A program made the position numbers and the translations under genes. Below the pieces are notes generated by a model that worked only from the letters and a program-made list of their open reading frames with translations, was not told the origin of the DNA and ran no database searches. This document shows positions 34,016-42,705 of a stretch of 64,000 nt of DNA, piece after piece. Positions within the stretch are counted from its first letter, which is position 1; each line of letters begins with the position of its first letter. This DNA is from Emcibacter sp. SYSU 3D8 (GTDB lineage: Bacteria > Pseudomonadota > Alphaproteobacteria > SMXS01), in the NCBI RefSeq assembly GCF_039655875.1, contig NZ_JBBYXK010000002.1:310001-374000 (forward strand), read 5' to 3'.

Positions 34016-35587
34016 ATGCTCACGCAGTTCGAACGGGAAGCCAACCTCTCCGACCTCATGGACTTCCAGGCGCGCACGCGCCCGGACGCAGAAATGCTGG
34101 TGTTCAACGACCGGCGCTACAGCTGGGGCGAGGGCGATAAAATCATCAACCGGGTGGCGAACGGCCTGATCGCGCTCGGCATCGGCCGGGGCGACAAGGT
34201 CGCCATCCTGGCCGACACCTCGGCCGAGTACTTCTTCACCTTCTGGGGGATCATCCGCGCCGGCGCCTGCGCCGTGCCGCTGTCCGGCATGGCGAGCGCC
34301 GAAAGCCTCGAGGCGATGATCGCCGACAGCGGCTCGAAAGCGTTGTTCGTGTCGAAGAAGACCATGGATCTGGTGGGCCAGATCGACACACGGCTCGCCA
34401 CCATCGTGCCTGGCGGGCGCATCGCCTATGATTTCTCCGACGACCGCTGGACCGGCTTCGAGAACTGGATCGCCCAGTATCCCGGCACCAATCCGGGCGT
34501 CGAGATCGACAAGCTGGATGACTTCAACATCATCTATTCGTCGGGCACGACAGGTGTGCCCAAGGGCATCCTGCACGATCACCGCACCCGCATCTCCTAC
34601 TGGGCGACGCGCGACGCGTTCGGCTATGGGCCGGACACGCGGCTGATCGTCTCGACGCCGCTCTATTCCAACACCACCCTGTTCGCATTGCTGCCGGCGC
34701 TGGCCTGGGGCGGCTGCACCATCCTGCTGCCGCGCTCGGACACCGAGAACTATCTGCGCCTCGCCGAGAAGGAGCGCGCCACCCACACCATGCAGGTGCC
34801 GGTGCAGTATCACCGGCTGCACGATCACCCGGATTTCGGCAAATACGACCTGTCGAGCTTCGTGTGGAAGTTCTGCACCTCGGCGCCGCTGCGGCCCAAG
34901 TTCAAGACCTGGCTGATCACCGACTGGCCGGGCGGCTTCACCGAGGTCTACGGCATGACCGAGGGCGGCGTGGGCTGTTTCCTCAACGCCCATGAACGGC
35001 CGGACAAGGTGCATACTGTCGGCTATGCCCGCGAGGGCACCGAAATCCGCGTGGTCGACGAGACCATGAAGGAAGTGCCCCGCGGCGAGACCGGCGAGTT
35101 GATCGGCTGGTCCGGCTTCATGATGTCCGGCTATTACAACAAGCCCGACAAGACGTCGGAATCCCGCTGGACCGACGCCGAGGGCCGCGTCTGGCAGCGC
35201 AGCGGCGACATGGGCAAGATGGACGAGGAAGGCTTCATCGTCCTGCTCGACCGCGCCAAGGACATGATCATCTCGGGCGGCTTCAACATCTACGCCGCCG
35301 ACCTGGAGACCGAATTGCTGAAGCATCCGGCGGTGGATGATGCCGCCGTCATCGCCATCCCCAGCAACGAATGGGGCGAGAGCCCGCTGGGCCTTGTGGT
35401 GCTGAAGCCCGGCGCCAGGGCCACCGGCGAGGAAATCCGCACCTGGGCCAACGAGCGCCTTGGCAAGCTGCAGCGCCTGCACAAGGTCGAGCTGCGCGAC
35501 GACCTGCCGCGCAGCACCATCGGCAAGCTGCTCAAGCGCGAGCTGCGCGAGCCCTATTGGGCGGGGATGGACACGCGGGTGGGGTAG
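34016..35587 (+). CDS. AMP-forming acyl-CoA synthetase/ligase
   Basis: 523 aa ANL-superfamily enzyme. The phosphate loop SSGTTGVPKG, YGMTEGG, SGDMGKMDEEGF and DRAKDMIISGGFNIY are all in order, with the C-terminal Lys in TIGKLLKREL. It activates a carboxylic acid to acyl-AMP then acyl-CoA, in the cytoplasm. The acid is unknown. As last gene of the P450 cluster it supports a pathway in which an oxidised product is fed to beta-oxidation; an enoyl-CoA hydratase at 43833 and an acyl-CoA dehydrogenase at 52955 lie further on. Confidence 0.93.
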   Translation: MLTQFEREANLSDLMDFQARTRPDAEMLVFNDRRYSWGEGDKIINRVANGLIALGIGRGDKVAILADTSAEYFFTFWGIIRAGACAVPLSGMASAESLEAMIADSGSKALFVSKKTMDLVGQIDTRLATIVPGGRIAYDFSDDRWTGFENWIAQYPGTNPGVEIDKLDDFNIIYSSGTTGVPKGILHDHRTRISYWATRDAFGYGPDTRLIVSTPLYSNTTLFALLPALAWGGCTILLPRSDTENYLRLAEKERATHTMQVPVQYHRLHDHPDFGKYDLSSFVWKFCTSAPLRPKFKTWLITDWPGGFTEVYGMTEGGVGCFLNAHERPDKVHTVGYAREGTEIRVVDETMKEVPRGETGELIGWSGFMMSGYYNKPDKTSESRWTDAEGRVWQRSGDMGKMDEEGFIVLLDRAKDMIISGGFNIYAADLETELLKHPAVDDAAVIAIPSNEWGESPLGLVVLKPGARATGEEIRTWANERLGKLQRLHKVELRDDLPRSTIGKLLKRELREPYWAGMDTRVG

Positions 35588-35590
35588 ACC

Positions 35591-36016
35591 TCAGTCCGCC
35601 TGAACCCGCGTCCCGCGCCGCACCAGGTGGTGGCGGGCGATTTTCCATTCGCCGTTGATGCGCTTCATCTGGGTTTCGTAGGTGGCCCACAAGGTCATCG
35701 TGGTGCTGGCCGCGTCCTTCAGATAGTGGGTGGCCTGCACGTCGGTGCGGCACTCGGCGGTGTCGCCGTCGATGGTGGCGAGCTGCGGGCCGAGCATGTG
35801 CTGGGTGGGTCCGAAGCGGCCCAGCGCCTCGACGACATAGGCGGTCCAGGCGTCGCCGCCGTCGTAGGTGACGTCGCCGAAGCCGGTGATCACCGCGTCG
35901 TCGGCGAAGCACGAGCGGTAGAGCGCCAGGTCGCGGTTGTCGCAGCCCTTGGCGTATTTCAGCATCACGTCCATCAGCGCCATGCGGTCGGCGACATATT
36001 GCGCGGTATCAGCCAT
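35591..36016 (-). CDS. SnoaL/NTF2-like protein
   Basis: 141 aa, a single NTF2-like domain: helix ALMDVMLKYAKGCDNRDLALYRSCFADDAVI, then strands GPQLATIDGDTAECRTDVQATH and the closing ETQMKRINGEWKIARHHLVRRG. Aspartates and His in the cavity resemble limonene-epoxide-hydrolase and steroid-isomerase relatives, but this fold is used for many jobs. AAGGGGAAG before ATG 36016 fixes the start. It converges on the acyl-CoA ligase gene and is divergent from a DapB-like gene. Its function is not assigned. Confidence 0.82.
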   Translation of the reverse strand: MADTAQYVADRMALMDVMLKYAKGCDNRDLALYRSCFADDAVITGFGDVTYDGGDAWTAYVVEALGRFGPTQHMLGPQLATIDGDTAECRTDVQATHYLKDAASTTMTLWATYETQMKRINGEWKIARHHLVRRGTRVQAD

Positions 36017-36162
36017 GAATCTTCCCCTTGTGCACATGGTCCCTGCAACCGGAATGGCATGTTCCGGCCTGCAGTTCAACTCCGCCACCGCTTGACCCTC
36101 TGGTAACATCGTCCGCTGCTGTCTATCGTGCCCGTTTGGGGCAGCGACGAGGGGAGCCTTCC

Positions 36163-37245
36163 ATGGCCTACAAAGTGATCCAGTGGTCGAGCGGCAATGT
36201 CGGCAAGCATGCCGCGCGCGCCGTCGCCGAGCGGGCCGACATGAAGCTGGTCGGCATGTATGTGTTCTCCGACGCCAAGGCCGGGCAGGACGCGGGCAAG
36301 GTCGCCGGCATCGGCAAGCTGGGCGTCAAGGCGACGAACGATGCCGAGAAGATCGTCGCCATGGATGCCGACGTGGTCATCCACACCGCGCTGCCATCGC
36401 TGGTCTATGGCGCCGATCCCATGGCCGACATCGACCTGTTCTGCCGGCTGCTGGCGTCGGGCAAGGACGTCATCACCACCGTCGGCTACATGTATCCGAA
36501 GGTGTACGGGCCGAAGCTGAACAAGCGGCTGGAAGAAGCCTGCCGCAAGGGCGGCTCGACGTTTCACTCCACCGGCCTCAACCCCGGCTGGCTGGGCGAC
36601 CTGCTGCCCATGACGATGACCGCGCTGTCCAGGCGGGTCGACAAGATCTATGTCCGGGAAATCTCCAACTTCCAGCATTATCCGTCGCCCGAGATCATGT
36701 TCGACATGATGGGATTCTCGAAGACGCCAACCCAGTTCAAGAAGGATGCCGAGCGCTATTCCTTCTGGCTGTCCGGCCTGTTCCGCGAGAACATCCAGAT
36801 GATCGCCGACGCCCTTGGGGTGAAGCTCGACGACATCAGGGAAAGCACCGTGCGCGAGCTGGCCGCGACCGATCTGGAGACGGCCTCGGGCACGGTCAGG
36901 AAGGGCACGGTCGCGGGCCAGCACTGGACATGGGCCGGTGTCGCCGGCGGCAACGACGTGATCGTCCACGAAACCGTCTGGCGCATTCATGAGAGCGTCG
37001 CGCCGGAATGGCCCACGGGCGACCATTCCGTGGCCATCGAGGGCGAGCCGCGCATGCATGTCAACTTCGACGCCCAGTGGATCAGCGACGGCCTGCAGGG
37101 CACGGCCATGCACGCGGTGAACGCGGTGCCCTATGTCTGCGACGCGCCCTCGGGCGTGAAGACATTTCTCGACCTGCCCTGGATCATCGGCAAGGGCACG
37201 GTGCAGGTGCCGAAGAAGGCCGCGAAGAAGAAAAAGAAGAAGTAA
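36163..37245 (+). CDS. DapB-like NAD(P)-dependent oxidoreductase with Lys-rich C-terminus
   Basis: 360 aa. VIQWSSGNVGKHAARAVAE is a Rossmann opening as in dihydrodipicolinate reductase-like proteins; AMDADVVIHTA and a central STGLNPGWLGDLLP follow. Relatives occur in steroid and terpenoid degradation clusters and in mycobacteria, where their reactions are poorly known. The last residues are PKKAAKKKKKK, an unusual poly-Lys tail that could bind nucleic acid or acidic surfaces or slow termination. GAGGGGAGCC before ATG 36163 fixes the start. It converges with emrB after 2 bases. Confidence 0.85.
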   Translation: MAYKVIQWSSGNVGKHAARAVAERADMKLVGMYVFSDAKAGQDAGKVAGIGKLGVKATNDAEKIVAMDADVVIHTALPSLVYGADPMADIDLFCRLLASGKDVITTVGYMYPKVYGPKLNKRLEEACRKGGSTFHSTGLNPGWLGDLLPMTMTALSRRVDKIYVREISNFQHYPSPEIMFDMMGFSKTPTQFKKDAERYSFWLSGLFRENIQMIADALGVKLDDIRESTVRELAATDLETASGTVRKGTVAGQHWTWAGVAGGNDVIVHETVWRIHESVAPEWPTGDHSVAIEGEPRMHVNFDAQWISDGLQGTAMHAVNAVPYVCDAPSGVKTFLDLPWIIGKGTVQVPKKAAKKKKKK

Positions 37246-37247
37246 CC

Positions 37248-38786
37248 CTAATCGCTGGCCGCGGCCTGGGGTGGTGGTTTCAACATGTCCTTCGGCATCT
37301 TCACCAGCAGCAGCAGCGGGAAGATGCAGATGGTGGCGACCATCACCAGCTGGAAGTCGGTGGTGAACGCCATCATCGCCGCCTGCCGGCCCAGTTCGAT
37401 GTCGAGCGCCGCACGGCCGGCGGCCGTGCCCAGGTCCCAGATGTCGGGGCGCATGATCTCGAATGATTTATTCGACATCGTGTAGTGCTCGGCGAGCGTC
37501 GCGTGGTTGATTCCGGCGGCGCGCGACTGGAAGGCAAACACCACGGCGATGCCCATGCTGGAGCCGAAGCTGCGCATGGTGTTGGCAAAGGCCGCTGCCT
37601 CGGTGCGCAGCCGCGCCTCGAGCGTCGCATAGGAAATCAGGTTCAGCGACACGAATGTCATGCCGATGCCGACGCCCTGCACCACCCCCAGCCAGATGAA
37701 CTCGCCCGAACTGGTGTAGAGATTGAAGCGTGACATTTCCCACAGCGAATAGACCGTCAGCAGCAGGCCGACGGCGATGAACCCGCGCGCGCTGTAGCCG
37801 CGCTGCGCCAGGCGGCCCACCACGGTCATGCCCAGCATCATGCCGAAGCCGCGCGGCGCGATCAGGAAGCCGGTGGTGAGCACCGGATAATGCATCAGGT
37901 TCTGGAGCATCACCGGCACCATGGCCATGGAGGTGTAGAGCACCATCGCCACGGCGAAATAGAAGATCGATCCGGCGACGAAATTCCGGTCCTTCAGCAC
38001 CGCCCGGGTGATGAAGGGTTGCTTGGAAAACACCATGTGATGGAGGAACAGGAACAGGCCGATAAACGCCAGCGCCGCCCACATGAGGATCTCGTCGGAC
38101 TCGAACCAGTCGGCGCGCTCGCCCCGGTCGAGCATGAGCTGGGATGCAAGGATGGCGAGCGCCAGCATGGCGTAGCCATAGCCCGAGAACTTGCGGGTTC
38201 GGTCGATGACGGTGTCGGCCGAAAACAGCGCCAGGCCCGCGAAGGCGGCGATGCCGAACGGCACGTTGATGTAGAAGATCCAGCGCCAGTTGTACGATTC
38301 GGTGAGCCAGCCGCCCAGCGTCGGCCCCAGGATCGGGCCGACCATGACGCCCACGCCCCAGATCGCCATGGCCTTGCCGCGCTCGTGATCGGGATAGGCG
38401 TCCAGCATCAGCGACTGGGACAGCGGTATGAGGGCCGCGCCCATCACGCCCTGCAGCAGGCGGAACGCCAGCATCTCGTCCAGCGAGGTGGCGATGCCGC
38501 ACAGCGCCGAGGCCATGGTGAAGCCGGCGATGGACAGCAGATAAAGCTTCTTGCGGCCGTATCGGAAGGTCAGCACGCCGGTCAGCGGGATCATCACCGC
38601 CGAGGCGATGATGTAGGAGGTCAGCACCCAGGCGATCTGGTCCGGTGTCGCCGACAGGCTCGCCTGCATGTGCGGCAAGGCCACGTTGGCAATGGTGCCG
38701 TCAATGGCCTGCATCGTGGTCGCCATCATGGCGGAGACCGACACGATGCCGCGATAGGGCATCGGCTTGTGGCCGGAATCGCTCAT
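37248..38786 (-). CDS. emrB: DHA2-family multidrug efflux MFS permease (EmrB-like)
   Basis: 512 aa with 14 membrane segments. MMATTMQAIDGTIANVALPHMQASL, GWLTESYNWRWIFYINVPFG and FRYGRKKLYLL are the DHA2 marks. With its EmrA partner and an outer-membrane channel it exports hydrophobic compounds by proton exchange. It begins 4 bases after emrA. The marR-emrA-emrB order points to induction by a substrate or intermediate of the neighbouring degradation genes. Confidence 0.93.
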   Translation of the reverse strand: MSDSGHKPMPYRGIVSVSAMMATTMQAIDGTIANVALPHMQASLSATPDQIAWVLTSYIIASAVMIPLTGVLTFRYGRKKLYLLSIAGFTMASALCGIATSLDEMLAFRLLQGVMGAALIPLSQSLMLDAYPDHERGKAMAIWGVGVMVGPILGPTLGGWLTESYNWRWIFYINVPFGIAAFAGLALFSADTVIDRTRKFSGYGYAMLALAILASQLMLDRGERADWFESDEILMWAALAFIGLFLFLHHMVFSKQPFITRAVLKDRNFVAGSIFYFAVAMVLYTSMAMVPVMLQNLMHYPVLTTGFLIAPRGFGMMLGMTVVGRLAQRGYSARGFIAVGLLLTVYSLWEMSRFNLYTSSGEFIWLGVVQGVGIGMTFVSLNLISYATLEARLRTEAAAFANTMRSFGSSMGIAVVFAFQSRAAGINHATLAEHYTMSNKSFEIMRPDIWDLGTAAGRAALDIELGRQAAMMAFTTDFQLVMVATICIFPLLLLVKMPKDMLKPPPQAAASD

Positions 38787-38790
38787 GGGG

Positions 38791-39906
38791 TTAGCCGAAC
38801 ACGCTTTCGATCAGTCGCGCCAGCCCGCTGCGGTGGCCGGTGTCGACCTTGACCTGGGCGCTGAGACCGGCTGGCAGCGGTACGTCGCCCTTGTAGTCCA
38901 GCAGATAGAGCCGGACCGGCACGCGCTGCACCACCTTCACCCAGTTGCCCGACGCATTCTGCGGCGGGATCAGCGAGAATTCGGCGCCGGTCGCCGGGCT
39001 GAGGCTGCCCACCGTAGCGTGCCATTCCCGCCCAGGATAGATGTCGACCGTGATCGTCGCGGTCTGGCCCGGATGCACATTGGTGAGCTGGGTCTCCTTG
39101 AAATTGGCGGTGATCCACAGCGAATTCTTCGACACCAGGCTCACCACCGGCTTGTCGGGCACGACCTGCTCGCCAAGCTGCACATCGACCGAGGCGACGA
39201 TGCTTTCTTCGGGCGCGCGCACCACGGTGTGGTCGAGGTCGAGCCTGGCCTGGTCGCGCACCGCGATGGCGTGGCGCACTTCAGGGTTCTGGTCGACCGC
39301 AGGACCGACTCTCTGGCCCAGCCGGGCCGTGGTCGCAGCCAGATCCTGCTGCGCCTGGGCCACCCTCTGGCGGGCGACCGACAGCTCGTGCTCGGCCTGG
39401 TCGAGTTTGACCCTGGAGACCACGCCGCGGGCCGTCAGCTCTTTCTGCCGGTCGTATTCCTTCTGGGCGAAGGCAAGGTTGGCCTTGGCGGCACCGACCG
39501 CAGCGCTTTTTTCGCCGACAGAGGCGTTGAGCGAGCCCAGGTCGTTGCGTGTGGTCTCCACATCGGCCTCGGCCTTGGCCAGGGCGATCCGGTACGAGGC
39601 GTCATCGAGACGGAACAACACGTCGCCGGCCTTCACGGTCTGGTTGGTGTGCGCCATCACCTCGACGGCCCGCCCCTGCACCTGGGCGCTGATATAGGAC
39701 TTGTTCGCCTGCACATAGGCGTTGTCGGTGGTCTCGTAGCGCCCCGACAGCAGGTAGAAGACGAGTCCGGTCAGCACGGCCACGCCCAGCAGCACCAGCA
39801 GGCCGACGCGAAGGCCTTCGCGCATGCGGGTCTTCCAGGAGGCCCCCGACCGGCTTGTGTCGACAGGCGAGGCGTCCGCCTCGTCGATGCGCGCCACCTT
39901 ATTCAT
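38791..39906 (-). CDS. emrA: HlyD/EmrA-type membrane fusion protein
   Basis: 371 aa. A short cytoplasmic N-terminus, one membrane helix (GLLVLLGVAVLTGLVFYLL, about 30-50), then a biotinyl-lipoyl half-domain DNAYVQANKSYISAQVQGR, a long coiled coil (about 105-205) and the second half-domain beginning LDHTVVRAPEE. It bridges the inner pump and the outer channel. GGAGG lies 9 bases before ATG 39906, inside the 3' end of marR; the genes overlap by 8 bases, so translation is coupled. Confidence 0.93.
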   Translation of the reverse strand: MNKVARIDEADASPVDTSRSGASWKTRMREGLRVGLLVLLGVAVLTGLVFYLLSGRYETTDNAYVQANKSYISAQVQGRAVEVMAHTNQTVKAGDVLFRLDDASYRIALAKAEADVETTRNDLGSLNASVGEKSAAVGAAKANLAFAQKEYDRQKELTARGVVSRVKLDQAEHELSVARQRVAQAQQDLAATTARLGQRVGPAVDQNPEVRHAIAVRDQARLDLDHTVVRAPEESIVASVDVQLGEQVVPDKPVVSLVSKNSLWITANFKETQLTNVHPGQTATITVDIYPGREWHATVGSLSPATGAEFSLIPPQNASGNWVKVVQRVPVRLYLLDYKGDVPLPAGLSAQVKVDTGHRSGLARLIESVFG

Positions 39907-40369
39907 GGGCCGCAACCTCCAGCAGTTTCTCGGTGGTCTTGTTGGTCATCCGGGACTTGATCCGCATCAGCAGGTCGATGAGGACGTCGCGCTCGGCGGC
40001 GTTCAGATCACCCAGCATCTCTTCACGCAGCTCGACCGAGATCGCCTCGAGCCGTTCGATCAGCGGCCCGGCCTTTTCGGTCAGGTAGAGCAGGTAGGCG
40101 CGGCGGTCCTGGGGGTCCTGGCGGCGCTGTACGTAGCCGGCGGCTTCCAGCTTGTCGAGCAGGCGCACCAGCGCGATCGGCTCCACGTCCATGCGGTCGG
40201 CGAGCTGGCTCTGGTTGATGCCGTCGATCCGGCGCAGATGGGCAAGAACGCGCCACTGATTGCGCGTAAAGCTCATGTCGCGCACGCGGCGCTCGAAGTC
40301 GCGCCGCATCAGCCTGCCGATGTCGTGCACCAGAAACCCGAAGGTGCGGTCCAGATCCTCGTTTTGCAT
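39899..40369 (-). CDS. MarR-family transcriptional regulator
   Basis: 156 aa with the winged helix-turn-helix: RNQWRVLAHLRRIDGINQSQLADRMDVEPIALVRLLDKLEAAGYVQRRQDPQDRRAYLLYLT is the family core (about residues 45-108, quoted here in part as QLADRMDVEP and DPQDRRAYLL). Such proteins repress efflux genes until a phenolic or hydrophobic ligand binds. The start is ATG 40369; a frame 12 codons longer is less like the family. It is first of marR-emrA-emrB and divergent from a P450 gene; a palindrome in the shared promoter region may be its operator. Confidence 0.9.
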   Translation of the reverse strand: MQNEDLDRTFGFLVHDIGRLMRRDFERRVRDMSFTRNQWRVLAHLRRIDGINQSQLADRMDVEPIALVRLLDKLEAAGYVQRRQDPQDRRAYLLYLTEKAGPLIERLEAISVELREEMLGDLNAAERDVLIDLLMRIKSRMTNKTTEKLLEVAAHE

Positions 40370-40409
40370 AGGATGACATCTATCCCGGCGGCAAATAGTA
40401 TACAAGGTA

Positions 40410-40424
40410 CATTAATGCATAATG
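40410..40424. promoter_or_regulatory. Candidate MarR operator
   Basis: CATTA-ATGCA-TAATG is a perfect inverted repeat of 5-bp arms in an AT-rich patch, between the marR start (40369) and the divergent P450 start (40527). A second short GTATAC palindrome lies at 40398-40403. MarR proteins often bind 15-20 bp AT-rich palindromes in their own promoter. It could control both directions. Confidence 0.45.
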
Positions 40425-40526
40425 CAGCTACCTTAAACGCTGAATTTTTTCTTCATCCTTCAGTGCCCTTTACCGGCGCGCCGGAAGGGTTGTACAAACA
40501 CTCACAGATGACTTTGGGGAGCACCG

Positions 40527-41783
40527 ATGAGCACCACCGCCAAGACGCCCGAGTTCAACTTCTTCGAACCGGATTTGCAGGAATGCCCGTATGACGCCTA
40601 TCGCACCCTGCGCGACGACGCGCCGGTGTGGAAGGACGGGGTGACGGGCTTCTATTTCATCACCCGCTACGACGACCTGCGCAAGGTGCTGCTCGACACC
40701 GAGAGCTTCAGCAATGTGCGTCCCAAGGCGACGCTCGTCCCCGAGCGCACCCAGCGGATGCGCAAGCTTTACGAGGAAAAGGGCTGGCTTCCCGAGCCCA
40801 CCCTGGCCGGCCGCGACGATCCCAATCACAAGCAGATGCGCGCCATGTTCGACGCGGCGTTCCGCGCGGGCAAGATCAAGGAAGTCGATCCGGCCGTCGA
40901 GCAGACCGCCTACAAGCTGATCGACGCATTCCTTGCCGACGGCCATTGCGAATGGGTCCATCAGTTCGCCGTGCCGCTGCCGCTGATCATCATCGGCAGG
41001 CAGATGGGCGCCAAGGAAGAGGATATCTGGCGGATCAAGGCCTGGACCGACGCCTGGGTGCAACGCCTCGGCATGATGCTCAGCGAGGAAGAAGAACGCT
41101 GGTCGGTCGAGATGGAGATCGAAGCCCAGCATTATTTCCAGCCCATCTTCGAGCGGCTGCGCAAGGAGCCGGACGACACCCTGCTGTCCGATCTGGTGAA
41201 TACCGTGATCCCCGAATGGGGCCGCACGCTGAACGACAACGAACTGCATGCCGAGATGATGGCCGACACCTTCGTCGGCGGCTCGGAGACCAGCACCAAC
41301 GCCCTGTCGGCCGGCATGATGCTGGCGATCCAGAACCAGGATGTGTGGGCGCGGCTGAAGCAGGGCGTGGAAAAGGACCTGCGCACCTTCGTCGAGGAGG
41401 TGCTGCGGCTCGAAAGCCCGGTGCAGAGCCTGTTCCGGATCGCCTCCAAGGACATCGAAATCCACGGCGTGCACATCCCCAAGGGCAGCATGATCAACAC
41501 CCGCTACGCCTCGGCCAACCGTGACGAGCGGCATTTCGACAATCCCGAGAAGCTCGACCTGGACCGCAAGAACGCCGGCAGCCACATGGCCTTCGGCTCG
41601 GGCATCCATCACTGCCTGGGTGCGCCTTTGGCCCGCCGCGAACTGTATTGGGGCTTCAAGGCCATGATCGACCGGTTCGACCATATCCAGTTCGCCGAAG
41701 GCAAGAACGACTTCAAGCATGGACCGACCTTCGCGCTGCGCGCGCTGAAGGAACTGCACATCGAGTTCACGCCGAAGAAGTAA
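40527..41783 (+). CDS. Cytochrome P450
   Basis: 418 aa. I-helix GGSETSTN, K-helix EVLR and heme loop FGSGIHHCLG with Cys363. It is strongly similar to the P450 at 3887 through most of its length (EAQHYFQPIFERLR, NTVIPEWGR, AGRDDP.HKQMRAMFD), so both probably act on related substrates. TTTGGGGAGCACCG before the ATG is a good ribosome site. It is divergent from marR-emrAB and followed by an SDR and an SMP-30-like gene, a second P450-SDR set. The I-helix has Ser in place of the middle Thr but keeps the catalytic Thr. Confidence 0.93.
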   Translation: MSTTAKTPEFNFFEPDLQECPYDAYRTLRDDAPVWKDGVTGFYFITRYDDLRKVLLDTESFSNVRPKATLVPERTQRMRKLYEEKGWLPEPTLAGRDDPNHKQMRAMFDAAFRAGKIKEVDPAVEQTAYKLIDAFLADGHCEWVHQFAVPLPLIIIGRQMGAKEEDIWRIKAWTDAWVQRLGMMLSEEEERWSVEMEIEAQHYFQPIFERLRKEPDDTLLSDLVNTVIPEWGRTLNDNELHAEMMADTFVGGSETSTNALSAGMMLAIQNQDVWARLKQGVEKDLRTFVEEVLRLESPVQSLFRIASKDIEIHGVHIPKGSMINTRYASANRDERHFDNPEKLDLDRKNAGSHMAFGSGIHHCLGAPLARRELYWGFKAMIDRFDHIQFAEGKNDFKHGPTFALRALKELHIEFTPKK

Positions 41784-41811
41784 AAGTCACCCGCGCAGGC
41801 AAACGTCTGGA

Positions 41812-41834
41812 CATGGCCCAGGGGATGGGCCATG
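41812..41834. other. Hairpin between P450 and SDR genes
   Basis: CATGGCCCA (41812-41820) and TGGGCCATG (41826-41834) form a perfect 9-bp stem around GGGGA, 28 bases after the P450 stop and 31 before the SDR start. No T-run follows, so it is not a terminator; it may act in mRNA stability or attenuate expression within the operon. Confidence 0.5.
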
Positions 41835-41865
41835 GATGGATCAGTTTGTGACAACGGGGAACATC

Positions 41866-42633
41866 ATGAGCATCATCGACAAGTTTCGCCTGGACGGCCA
41901 GGTGGCTGTAGTAACGGGCGCGGGCCGCGGCATCGGCCGCGCCATCGCGCTGGCGCTCGCCGAGGCCGGCGCCGATGTGGCCGTGGCTGCCCGGCGGACA
42001 GGGGAAATCGAGGCCGTGGCCGACGAAATTCGCGCCCTGGGGCGCAAGTCCGCGGCGATCACCACCGACATGATGGACATGGCCGCCATCGACAATCTGG
42101 CCGAAGAGACCGTGAAGCAGCTCGGCAAGCTGACCTTGTGGGTCAACAATGCCGGCGGCGCCGACGACCGCACCATGCGCACCTTCATGGACCTGCCTGA
42201 ATATCAGTGGGACTACCAGCTCGGCCTCAACCTGAAGGCGGTCTGGGCGGGCAGTATCGCTGCCGCCAAGCGCATGCCGGAGGGTGGCTCGATCATCAAC
42301 ATCTCGTCGATCGCCGCGTTCAAGCCGGCGCCGATGAACGGACCCTACGGAGCGGCCAAGGCGGGCGTGAACAGCCTCACCAAGACGCTGGCGACCGAAC
42401 TGGCGCCGAAGATCCGGGTGAATGCGGTCGCGCCCGGCCCGATCCCCACCGAAGTGTTCATGGAAGCCCTCAAGCTGACCGAAGAGCAGCTTCCCGGCCT
42501 TGTCGACATGATCAAGATCCCCATGCAGCGCATGGGCAAGGAGGAAGACATCTGCGGCGCCACCGTCTACCTGGCCTCGCCCGCCGCGGCGTGGGTGACC
42601 GGCGAGATCATCACCGTCGCCGGCGGCCTTTGA
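41866..42633 (+). CDS. Short-chain dehydrogenase/reductase
   Basis: 255 aa classical SDR: TGAGRGIGRA, NNAGG, catalytic Ser in NISSIAA and Tyr/Lys in GPYGAAKAGV, ending ITVAGGL. The N-terminus IIDKFRLDGQVAVVTGAG has ACGGGGA before ATG 41866; a frame ten codons longer is less likely. Shared phrases with the SDR at 32008 (VNAVAPGPIPTE, LAPKIRVNAVAPGP) show the two are paralogues. It likely oxidises the hydroxyl made by the upstream P450. Confidence 0.92.
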   Translation: MSIIDKFRLDGQVAVVTGAGRGIGRAIALALAEAGADVAVAARRTGEIEAVADEIRALGRKSAAITTDMMDMAAIDNLAEETVKQLGKLTLWVNNAGGADDRTMRTFMDLPEYQWDYQLGLNLKAVWAGSIAAAKRMPEGGSIINISSIAAFKPAPMNGPYGAAKAGVNSLTKTLATELAPKIRVNAVAPGPIPTEVFMEALKLTEEQLPGLVDMIKIPMQRMGKEEDICGATVYLASPAAAWVTGEIITVAGGL

Positions 42634-42705
42634 CCGTCGCCGCCACTGGACCGTGCCGGGGTCTCTGCTAGGCTCCTCGCACCGATCATAGAAGGGGGGA
42701 GAGTC

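Noticed and set aside
32771-35482. 900-codon minus-strand frame across the ADH and ligase genes
   Set aside because: It spans two genes with full motifs on the plus strand and has no recognisable domain itself.
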